Shown piece after piece: positions 14,965 to 21,129 of a stretch of 21,129 nt of DNA. A model generated the notes under the pieces. The model ran no database searches. It saw only the letters and a list, made by a program, of their open reading frames with translations, and had not been told where the DNA came from. The first letter of the stretch is position 1, and each line of letters opens with the position of its first letter. The DNA comes from Porphyromonadaceae bacterium UBA7555 (lineage in GTDB: Bacteria > Bacteroidota > Bacteroidia > Bacteroidales > Muribaculaceae): assembly GCA_002478045.1 (NCBI GenBank), contig DLLT01000047.1, positions 1 through 21,129 on the forward strand, given 5' to 3'. A program made the translations under genes and the position numbers.

Positions 14965-15018
14965 GTGGGAACAATGGGAATGATGAGAATAATAGGAATA
15001 ATAGGAATAATGAGGGCT
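14965..15018 (+). repeat. 9-bp tandem repeat array A (six units, ATGGGARYR family)
   Basis: Six units in strict 9-bp register: GTGGGAACA, ATGGGAATG, ATGAGAATA, ATAGGAATA, ATAGGAATA, ATGAGGGCT. It starts 18 bp after an intrinsic terminator. Only the G-rich orientation is present here, unlike arrays B and C. On the minus strand it reads as Ile-Ile-Pro repeats in an unsupported frame. Confidence 0.75.
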
Positions 15019-15086
15019 ACAGCGCGAGCCGTGCGTAGTTGTAATGAAAAGCGCAGTGGATGGGTGTCCGTTTCTTCAAAAATGCC

Positions 15087-15094
15087 TAACTTTG
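15087..15094 (+). promoter_or_regulatory. Possible -7 box for the PPTase gene
   Basis: TAACTTTG matches TAnnTTTG exactly, without a TTTG at the expected upstream spacing. A start near 15100 would give a leader of about 185 nt before the ATG at 15286. No other candidate was seen closer to the gene. Confidence 0.35.
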
Positions 15095-15285
15095 CCTTGC
15101 AAAAAGACAATCCGCAATTGTAAAAGCCGGCCGCGTGAGCTAAACGCCGAAACATATAAGCGGAGAACGACATTGGCAAGAATAATAATCCGAATTTAAT
15201 AATAACCCATATACGAAGGTCGATGTATAATACCCGAAATAAAGGAAAGTAAGACAAGACCTTATACGATAGACATTGAACGATA

Positions 15286-15879
15286 ATGATTTCGCATCTA
15301 CGCCTACATGATATAGATATTTACGTGGCTGATCTTGATGAATCTGTGCCGCCATCCCAACGTCGCGGCGCCGAGGTGCTTGCCGTACGCCGACTATGTA
15401 TGCGCGCCTTGGGTGAAGGATGTCCGGAGGTGTCGCATACGCCGGAGGGTGCCCCTTATCTGGCGGGCGTGGTGCGTCCGTTCTCGATTAGTCATTCGCG
15501 CACGCACGCCGCAATCGCGCTCGGCCCCGAGGGCGAGAAATACGGACTTGGAATAGATATCGAATATCCGCGGCCGCGCTTGGCCGCATTGGCGCCTCGT
15601 TTCACTAATGCCGAAGACACTCAGGCTCGCGACATTGACGGGCTGTTGCACTTGTGGGCGGGCAAGGAAGCAGCCTTCAAGGCCGCCGAGTCCTGCATCC
15701 CCGGAAGCGAGACCCCGATATATACCGACCCCAACGCCAAGCGCCCGCTTGTATTATCCGATATTGTTGTCAATCTCGAAGACTGTGTGGCCTTGCTGCC
15801 CGACGGGCGGCAGATGCACCTTGCCTTTGCGCATGCCGCCTTTCCGCTGCCCCAGCTGATATGTCTGGCTCGGCCTTAG
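15286..15879 (+). CDS. 4'-phosphopantetheinyl transferase (Sfp-type)
   Basis: The 197-residue product has the Sfp-superfamily motifs: PFSISHSRTHAAIALG (65-80), YGLGIDIEYPR with the metal ligands Asp91 and Glu93, and LWAGKEAAFKA (123-133) with Glu128 and Lys132. It moves the phosphopantetheine arm from CoA to a serine of acyl or peptidyl carrier proteins. At about 200 residues it is of ordinary length for the compact Sfp-like enzymes common in Bacteroidetes. Which carrier protein it serves cannot be seen; no fatty-acid or polyketide genes are nearby. It stands alone between two gene-free stretches that carry 9-bp repeat arrays. Confidence 0.88.
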   Translation: MISHLRLHDIDIYVADLDESVPPSQRRGAEVLAVRRLCMRALGEGCPEVSHTPEGAPYLAGVVRPFSISHSRTHAAIALGPEGEKYGLGIDIEYPRPRLAALAPRFTNAEDTQARDIDGLLHLWAGKEAAFKAAESCIPGSETPIYTDPNAKRPLVLSDIVVNLEDCVALLPDGRQMHLAFAHAAFPLPQLICLARP

Positions 15880-15886
15880 ACCGGAC

Positions 15887-15982
15887 ACGAGAGCAATGGG
15901 AATTATGGGAGCAGTGGAAATGATGGGAGCAATGGGAATGATGGCATAGTTCCCATAACTCCCATAGATCCCATAATTCCCC
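15887..15982. repeat. 9-bp tandem repeat array B with inverted half (cruciform, GGG tracts)
   Basis: From the seventh base after the PPTase stop, 9-bp units run in register: ACGAGAGCA, ATGGGAATT, ATGGGAGCA, GTGGAAATG, ATGGGAGCA, ATGGGAATG, ATGGCATAG. They continue without loss of register into inverted units TTCCCATAA, CTCCCATAG, ATCCCATAA, TTCCCC. The outer arms GGGAATTATGGG (15898-15909) and CCCATAATTCCC (15970-15981) are perfectly complementary over 12 bp, and inner units pair too, so the whole block can fold into one long hairpin. No T-run follows, although it may still act as a 3' end. Confidence 0.8.
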
Positions 15983-16023
15983 AAAAAATAGCCGCTACTG
16001 CGAAAATTTGCCGAACAACACAA

Positions 16024-16043
16024 AATAAACGCAAACGTTTATT
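16024..16043. promoter_or_regulatory. Inverted repeat upstream of the beta-propeller/amidase promoter
   Basis: AATAAACG (16024-16031) and CGTTTATT (16036-16043) form a perfect 8-bp inverted repeat with a CAAA spacer, about 18 bp before the predicted -33 box. The position suits a regulator-binding site. It could also be a weak hairpin ending the previous transcript, though no T-run follows. Confidence 0.4.
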
Positions 16044-16060
16044 AAATAATGCTAATAAAA

Positions 16061-16091
16061 TCTGCCTCTGTCTTGAAAATTCTTACATTTG
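16061..16091 (+). promoter_or_regulatory. Promoter of the beta-propeller/amidase operon
   Basis: TACATTTG (16084-16091) is a full -7 match. TCTG (16061-16064) is a three-of-four -33 match at 19-bp spacing. Transcription from about 16098 leaves a ~60-nt leader, supporting the ATG at 16161 rather than the longer in-frame start at 16089. Confidence 0.6.
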
Positions 16092-16160
16092 TCATATACA
16101 TTTCAACTACGGGAGACTGATTTTTTTTACCCTATAAACAACCACCTAAACAACACCACT

Positions 16161-17060
16161 ATGAGAAAAATTTTCTTAACCGCAGTGCTGATGTTAGGAG
16201 CAATGTCGATGAGCGCTCAGCTCGCGACTGTACAAAGCGTACAGCGTGTAGATGCCGGCGTCACCGTAGACAAGCCCGTCATCAGTGCCGATGGCAGTTT
16301 TGTTGTGGCACAGGCTGGCGCCAAAGGTATCGTGAAGATCACGGCCGACGGCACATGCTCCACCATTGCCACAGTAAAGGACGCATACAATCTGCGTCTC
16401 ACTGCCGATGGTCAGAATGTAGTATTCGCCGCACCCGAGTACCGTTCCAACCACTTGCGCTATGTATCGTTACAAAGCGCCAACCTTGCCACCAAGAGCG
16501 TACGCACACTCGTTAAAGCTTCGCGCCGGCTCAACAGCGGCGTAGGTATTGACGGCAACAGCGTCACCGCCGTCGAAAACGGCAAAGCACGCGTGCAGAG
16601 CCTCGACGGCACCAAGGCCGTCCGCAGCGCCGTGGCTTCCATCAACTACGGACACCTTGACATCACCGTTAACGGTAAGACCCGCAGCATCGATCCCCAG
16701 GGTCGCGGCTCGTACATTTGGCCGAGCATCAGCCCCGACGGACAGAAAGTCGTATACTGGCTCGTAGGCCGCGGTTGCTTCGTATGCAACCTCGACGGCT
16801 CCGATGTACAACGCGTAGGCGCACTCCGTGCAGCCGTATGGGCCGGCAACGACCGCCTTGTCGGCATGGACGAAGTCGAAGGCACCGCTCAGCAGGTGAC
16901 CGCCTCCTCGCTGCGTCTTTATGACCTGGCTTCCGGCGTTTCGCAGACCATCACCGACGACACAGTCAAGGCACAGTTCCCCAGCGCCAGCGCTGACGGC
17001 AGCCGCATCGCTTTCACCACTCCCGAAGGCGAACTGTATATCGTAACACTCACCAAATAA
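16161..17060 (+). CDS. Exported TolB-like beta-propeller protein
   Basis: The 299-residue product has a signal peptide (MRKIFLTAVLMLGAMSMSAQ, cleavage near residue 18-20) and then repeated propeller blades of the TolB/WD40-like PD40 kind. These include ISADGSFVVAQAG (41-53), LTADGQNVVFAAPE (80-93), WPSISPDGQKVVYWL (187-201) and FPSASADGSRIAFTTPEGELYIV (273-295). The xSxDGxxIxF pattern marks each blade. Such proteins act in the periplasm or outside as binding scaffolds. It lies 15 bp before the amidase gene on the same transcript, so a joint role at the cell wall or surface is likely. No lipobox is present. Its partner ligand is unknown. The start at 16161 follows a promoter and gives a clean signal peptide. 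Confidence 0.8.
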   Translation: MRKIFLTAVLMLGAMSMSAQLATVQSVQRVDAGVTVDKPVISADGSFVVAQAGAKGIVKITADGTCSTIATVKDAYNLRLTADGQNVVFAAPEYRSNHLRYVSLQSANLATKSVRTLVKASRRLNSGVGIDGNSVTAVENGKARVQSLDGTKAVRSAVASINYGHLDITVNGKTRSIDPQGRGSYIWPSISPDGQKVVYWLVGRGCFVCNLDGSDVQRVGALRAAVWAGNDRLVGMDEVEGTAQQVTASSLRLYDLASGVSQTITDDTVKAQFPSASADGSRIAFTTPEGELYIVTLTK

Positions 17061-17075
17061 CGCGCAATATACATT

Positions 17076-20000
17076 ATGAAAAAGAATATCATCCTGACGG
17101 CCCTGGCACTTGCAGCCACCGTCACCGTCGGCGCCAAGACTGCCGACGAACTGCGCGTGTACATCAACCCCGGACACGGCAGCTGGACCCCCGATGACCG
17201 TCCCTGCACACTCGTGGGACACGGTGCATACTCGCGCACCAATACCGATACGTTGAACTTCTTCGAGTCCAACACTAATCTCGAGAAAGGTTTCGGCGTG
17301 CTCGAGCGTCTCATACAGTACGGCCTCAAATTTGACCGTACGCTCAATCAGACCGGCGACAACGCCACCACCGGCGCCGCTCGCGACCTGAAGAACAATA
17401 TCGTCATGTCCCGCGTCAAGAACGGCCCGTACCACGAAGACAACGGTACAAAGAAGCAGCTCGGCGATGCAGCTCCCGCCGACTTGGAAGTCTACAACCG
17501 CAGCCTCTCCGAGATTTCGGCCGAAGTGGAAGCCAACAACTTCGATATGTTCATCTCCATCCACTCCAACGCTGCTGACGAAGGTACCAACACCAACTTC
17601 CCATTGTTCCTCTATCGCGGTTATGACACCCCGACAGAAGACACCGGCGTGACTCTCGAGCACCAGAACTTGTCCCGGGCAATGGCAGCCAAATGCTGGC
17701 CCTACGCCATTGAGAATACTCACATGATGTGGACTGCCTATGCCAACGGCGGCACCAACTTCCGCGGCGACATTGACTTCTACCACAGCGACTGGACCAG
17801 CCCCAACGGAACCAAGGGCTACCTCGGCGTGCTCAAGCACCACGTGCCCGGCTTCCTCGTAGAAGGCTACTTCCACACCTACCAGCCTGCACGCCACCGT
17901 GCCATGAACTGGGATGTGTGCCGCGTCGAAGGTGATGCATACGCACACGGTATCGCCGACTACTTCGGCCTGACCAAAGAATCCACCGGTACCATCTACG
18001 GCGTGGTTCGCGACAAGCATGAAAAGTTCAAAGACCCCGCATATACGCCCAATATGACTACCGCAGATGCCTATAAGCCCCTCAACGGCGTTACCGCCAT
18101 CCTCAAAAAGGCCGGCGCCGAAGTGGCACGCTATACCACGGACGACTACTACAACGGCGCATTCGTGTTTGACGGCATCGAGCCCGGCGACTACACCATC
18201 GAGTTCGAAGCCGAAGGCTACAAGCCCATCGAAGAGCCCGTGGCAGTGACCGTCAAGGCTGCCTCCGTAGTATATCCCACTGCCAGCCTCGTCAGCGAAA
18301 CTTGGACTCCCCCGGCAGTTGTATACGAAAACTATCCCGACCATGCAGCTGCACAGAAGGGCGTTTATGTTCCCGACGAAATCGCCTTTGAGCAGACTTA
18401 CGTAGACGAGCCCATCGCACAGCTCGCCGACAAGAACGTCCGCCGCGTCATCGCCTACAACGGCAAGCTCTATATCCTCGCCCTTGACAAGGCCGAGAAG
18501 CCCAACGCCACCATCATCGTTTACGATCCCGTGGCCAAGACCGTCCTGGCCGAAGTGTCCACCGAAGGAACCGAAGGCACCGAGAAGAACGTATCAGATA
18601 TCCAGGTGACTTCCGACGGCGTCCTGGTGGCTTGTGCCAAGGAGCTCTGCCAGTACAGCGATAATCAAGTGGATGCGGGTTTCACTCGCGGTGAGCACAA
18701 TGTATACAAATGGGCCAACGATGAGAACGGCCTGCCCACAGGTGCTCCCGTCAAGTGGTTCAGCTCGAAGCGTTCCGGCAATATGTACCGCGCATACGTA
18801 GGCGAGACTATGGCTTACACCGGTACATCCACCGAAGGTACGATTATGGTTCCGGCCCAGACCACCGCATCAACCACCAATCTTTTCTACAACGTCTATA
18901 CAATCGTTGACGGCGAATTTATCGCCGATGGCTACCTCAATCAGGTTAATGATTGGAGCAAGCAGTCACAACTGGGTGACTACACTTTGGTTACATCTCC
19001 TTTGGATCCGCAGAAGGTGCTGGTTGTGTCCTCCAAGAAGCCCGTATATGAAATCAGCTTCAACGACGCCAAGACATATACCGAAGCTCCCGAAGGTGTT
19101 GCCAATGTAAACGCTGCCGGCGCATTCCGCTTCCGCGGCCACAGCTATATGGTAGCACCCGACAACGCTGAAGGCAATAACGGCGGTGTCAAGCTCGTCG
19201 AAGTTACCGATGGTGTCAACAAGGCACAGAATGTAGCAACGACCAATACCTCCATCGCTGCCGTAGCCGCCAATGCCGCTACCGCTGCCAATGTAGACGT
19301 GGTTACGGATGTTCAGACCGAAGAAGTGACAGCCGCATACCTCAACCTCTACGCAGTACGCGACGGCAAGGTAAGCCGCTTCACCACCAAGGGCGTCACC
19401 GCTACCATTGAGGCTGCCGCATACGCTTACGGCCTGTCCTCCAAGGATAACGATGAAACCGTGGATATTACATACCATGCCACCGGTGCCGCTCCCAAGG
19501 CCGAACTCGTACTCAATGACGGTAAGAAAGAAATCGTAGTGCCCATGGGCGCTGCCGTCAAGGGCGAGAACAACTACACCCTCACCAAGAAAGACCTGCT
19601 TGACGAAAAGAGCGAATACACTTGGGAAGTACGTCTGACCAACAAGACTATCCCCACCTCCGGCCTCGTTAAGTCTCTGAAAGCCACTACGCCCAATGAA
19701 AAGGGCTATTTACCCAGAGCTTCGGTTTTGACGATTACGGACCCGGCTCAACCCTCGTTCGGTTACACCGCATTTGCGGGTGGACGAGCCCAGGGTCTCA
19801 CCATCTACGATCCCGAAGGTAACGAAGTTGCTACCGATCTATTCAAGAACCACACTCTCTGGGGCGGCAACAACGGCGGCGGTAACGCCTCCAACCCGTT
19901 CCGCGGTGGCGAGCGCGAAGGCAAGTTCGTCTTCACCGCATGGGGTGACGGCGCATCCGGTGTCACCTACGTCGATCCTCTGGACCTCGATGCAGGCCTG

Positions 20001-20855
20001 CAGAATATGTATGCCGGTGAAAAACAGTCCTCCGGTGCATACATCTACAACGGCGTCAACGTCGGCGGCGGCCACAGCGGCCTCTGCTTCGTAGGCAAGG
20101 GCGACAACACTCGTATGTACGCCTTCTCCGAAGACCACGACACCTCCATAGCACCCTCCAATGCCCTGCTGTACTGGGAACTCGGCAGCGCATGGCAGAT
20201 CACTATGGCACCCAAGGCCACCGGTGAAAAAGGCCGCTGGGCCAACACCAACTGCGACCTCGTGCCCTACGGTGACGGCCTGTTTATGTCGCAATGCCGC
20301 AGCGCCGGCAACAACAGCGCCGGATGCCCCGTATTCTGCTACATCGGTACTGACAACGCCGTGAAGTACAACTCCGGTAACGAAGAAGACAAGACATGGA
20401 TCAACTCCGGCAACTCCGCTATCGCCATCAGCCCCGACGGCAAGACATTCGTTCTGGCTACTTATGGCAACTTCCTGGTAATGGACGTTGCATGGAAAGA
20501 CGGCGCACCCACGATGACCAAGCGCTTCGAGTTCGCTCCCACCATGGCCGGAGACTGGGGTACCGCACGCTTCGACTATGCCGGCAACCTCCACTACTAT
20601 ACAACTAAGCTCGGCAAATACGAAGTATATGCCATCGCACAAGAACATCCCGTAGTTACCACTCCGGCACTCGCCACCGATATCATCAAGGGCGGCTCCT
20701 CCGCAGTTGAAGACCTCTACGACGAAGCCGTTGACGCCGAAGCCCCCGTATTGTACTACAACCTGCAAGGCATCCAAGTGGCTGCCGACAATCTGACCCC
20801 CGGCGTATACGTACGCGTTCAGGGTAAGAATGCAACCAAGGTTGTCATCAAGTAA
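17076..20855 (+). CDS. Large secreted N-acetylmuramoyl-L-alanine amidase with carboxypeptidase-like, propeller-like and sorting domains
   Basis: The 1259-residue product has a signal peptide (cleavage near Gly19-Ala20), then an Amidase_3 domain (about 25-300). Likely zinc ligands are His34 in NPGHGS, Glu64 and His163 in FISIHSNA, with the catalytic Glu263 in GFLVEGYFHT. This fold cuts the bond between MurNAc and the stem peptide. Residues ~305-400 match a carboxypeptidase regulatory-like beta-sandwich (GTIYGVVRD...YKPLNGVTAILKKAGAEVARY...FDGIEPGDYTIEFEAEGYKPIE). The middle and C-terminal part is long and beta-rich, with propeller-like stretches (AISPDGKTFVLATYGNFLVMD). The last ~45 residues (YYNLQGIQVA...GVYVRVQGKNATKVVIK) resemble a type IX secretion C-terminal signal, suggesting export to the surface. 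It is far longer than typical housekeeping amidases. Close relatives are sometimes labelled xanthan lyase in annotations, but I see no evidence for that activity. Confidence 0.85.
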   Translation: MKKNIILTALALAATVTVGAKTADELRVYINPGHGSWTPDDRPCTLVGHGAYSRTNTDTLNFFESNTNLEKGFGVLERLIQYGLKFDRTLNQTGDNATTGAARDLKNNIVMSRVKNGPYHEDNGTKKQLGDAAPADLEVYNRSLSEISAEVEANNFDMFISIHSNAADEGTNTNFPLFLYRGYDTPTEDTGVTLEHQNLSRAMAAKCWPYAIENTHMMWTAYANGGTNFRGDIDFYHSDWTSPNGTKGYLGVLKHHVPGFLVEGYFHTYQPARHRAMNWDVCRVEGDAYAHGIADYFGLTKESTGTIYGVVRDKHEKFKDPAYTPNMTTADAYKPLNGVTAILKKAGAEVARYTTDDYYNGAFVFDGIEPGDYTIEFEAEGYKPIEEPVAVTVKAASVVYPTASLVSETWTPPAVVYENYPDHAAAQKGVYVPDEIAFEQTYVDEPIAQLADKNVRRVIAYNGKLYILALDKAEKPNATIIVYDPVAKTVLAEVSTEGTEGTEKNVSDIQVTSDGVLVACAKELCQYSDNQVDAGFTRGEHNVYKWANDENGLPTGAPVKWFSSKRSGNMYRAYVGETMAYTGTSTEGTIMVPAQTTASTTNLFYNVYTIVDGEFIADGYLNQVNDWSKQSQLGDYTLVTSPLDPQKVLVVSSKKPVYEISFNDAKTYTEAPEGVANVNAAGAFRFRGHSYMVAPDNAEGNNGGVKLVEVTDGVNKAQNVATTNTSIAAVAANAATAANVDVVTDVQTEEVTAAYLNLYAVRDGKVSRFTTKGVTATIEAAAYAYGLSSKDNDETVDITYHATGAAPKAELVLNDGKKEIVVPMGAAVKGENNYTLTKKDLLDEKSEYTWEVRLTNKTIPTSGLVKSLKATTPNEKGYLPRASVLTITDPAQPSFGYTAFAGGRAQGLTIYDPEGNEVATDLFKNHTLWGGNNGGGNASNPFRGGEREGKFVFTAWGDGASGVTYVDPLDLDAGLQNMYAGEKQSSGAYIYNGVNVGGGHSGLCFVGKGDNTRMYAFSEDHDTSIAPSNALLYWELGSAWQITMAPKATGEKGRWANTNCDLVPYGDGLFMSQCRSAGNNSAGCPVFCYIGTDNAVKYNSGNEEDKTWINSGNSAIAISPDGKTFVLATYGNFLVMDVAWKDGAPTMTKRFEFAPTMAGDWGTARFDYAGNLHYYTTKLGKYEVYAIAQEHPVVTTPALATDIIKGGSSAVEDLYDEAVDAEAPVLYYNLQGIQVAADNLTPGVYVRVQGKNATKVVIK

Positions 20856-20889
20856 GATAGTATCTTAAGGCATTAGCCTACACTTCCCG

Positions 20890-20924
20890 GTCAGGGCGCG
20901 CCAACGGCGCGCCCTGACTTTTTT
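20890..20924 (+). terminator. Strong intrinsic terminator of the propeller/amidase operon
   Basis: GTCAGGGCGCGCC (20890-20902) and GGCGCGCCCTGAC (20906-20918) form a perfect 13-bp stem with a 3-nt AAC loop, followed by six T (20919-20924). It is 34 bp after the amidase stop codon. Confidence 0.92.
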
Positions 20925-20934
20925 AGAGAGAGCG

Positions 20935-21101
20935 GTGGGAATGATGGGAGTAATGAGAATGATGGGAGCGATGGAAGCAATGGGAGTAATGGGGGATTGA
21001 TGCAGAACTATGACACTCATAGCTATTATGGCTCCTACAGCTACTTTAGCTCTATAACTACTATAGCTCTCATAATTCCCATAGCTCCCGTTATTCCCAC
21101 A
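20935..21101. repeat. 9-bp tandem repeat array C with long inverted half
   Basis: Seven G-rich units in register from 20935 (GTGGGAATG, ATGGGAGTA, ATGAGAATG, ATGGGAGCG, ATGGAAGCA, ATGGGAGTA, ATGGGGGAT) are followed, after about 18 bp, by roughly ten degenerate C-rich units ending in CCATAGCTC, CCGTTATTC, CCAC (to 21101). The ends GTGGGAA and TTCCCAC pair perfectly. It begins 10 bp after the operon terminator. No gene is seen from 20856 to the window end. Confidence 0.75.
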
Positions 21102-21129
21102 TTTTCCGCGGTAGATTCCAGTATCAAGT

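Noticed and set aside
14907..15257. Minus-strand frame through repeat array A giving Ile-Ile-Pro repeats
   Set aside because: The peptide pattern is just the 9-bp repeat read in frame; the frame also runs through the terminator, and there is no promoter or leader for it.
15887..15982. CRISPR array
   Set aside because: Units are 9 bp, contiguous and degenerate with no spacers, and no cas genes are in the window.
15754..16023. Minus-strand frame through array B with similar Ile-Pro and Tyr-Gly repeats
   Set aside because: Overlaps the PPTase end and owes its openness to the 9-bp repeat; no supporting signals.
16470..18344. Long minus-strand open frame (624 codons) antisense to the propeller and amidase genes
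   Set aside because: Shadow of GC-rich codon use. The plus-strand genes have clear signal peptides, motifs and operon signals; the antisense product is Gly/Val-rich without domains.
19839..20777. Minus-strand open frame of 312 codons antisense to the amidase C-terminal part
   Set aside because: Same shadow effect; composition is Val/Gly/Cys-rich with no recognisable features.

Overview
The window reads as chromosomal DNA of a Bacteroidales bacterium, probably of the Muribaculaceae/Bacteroidaceae type. The reasons are Bacteroidetes promoter boxes (TTTG, about 20 bp, TAnnTTTG), A-rich leaders without Shine-Dalgarno sites, loose Bacteroidetes-style lipoboxes, a type IX secretion-like C-terminal tail (YYNLQG...GVYVRVQG) and the protein families present. 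Most of the window is fairly GC-rich. The first ~1.5 kb is clearly AT-rich.

Layout. 1-1462: the 3' end of a polymorphic toxin with a C-terminal M91-type (NleD-like) HExxH metallopeptidase domain, followed by two overlapping lipoprotein genes that are candidate immunity genes. 1631-2980 (minus strand): a full-length ThrE-type threonine/serine exporter. 3238-8563: a six-gene plus-strand cluster behind a good Bacteroides promoter. It contains a disordered Ala/Pro-rich protein, a phage major capsid protein, an unknown protein, a shortened phage portal protein and two small unknown proteins. No terminase, protease, tail, lysis, integrase or recombinase gene lies near it, so it looks like a domesticated or stripped-down capsid/portal module. 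8690-9607: a divergent FKBP-type lipoprotein. 9938-13120: an Lrp/AsnC regulator, a secreted GH13 alpha-amylase and alanine dehydrogenase. 13390-14526: mannose-1-phosphate guanylyltransferase. 14539-15285: a gene-free stretch with structured-RNA features and an intrinsic terminator. 15286-15879: a 4'-phosphopantetheinyl transferase. 16161-20855: a two-gene operon of a secreted TolB-like beta-propeller and a 1259-residue secreted N-acetylmuramoyl-L-alanine amidase, closed by a perfect intrinsic terminator.

Three gene-free stretches (14965-15018, 15887-15982, 20935-21101) carry the same degenerate 9-bp tandem repeat (ATGGGARYR). In two of them it is followed by its inverted form (CCCATARYT), so they can fold into long cruciforms, and the GGG tracts are regularly spaced.

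The observations most worth following up are the terminase-less capsid/portal cluster, the M91 toxin with two lipoprotein genes, the 9-bp repeat family and the putative small RNA region at 14.54-14.95 kb. Family assignments were made by eye from conserved motifs; no database search was run.
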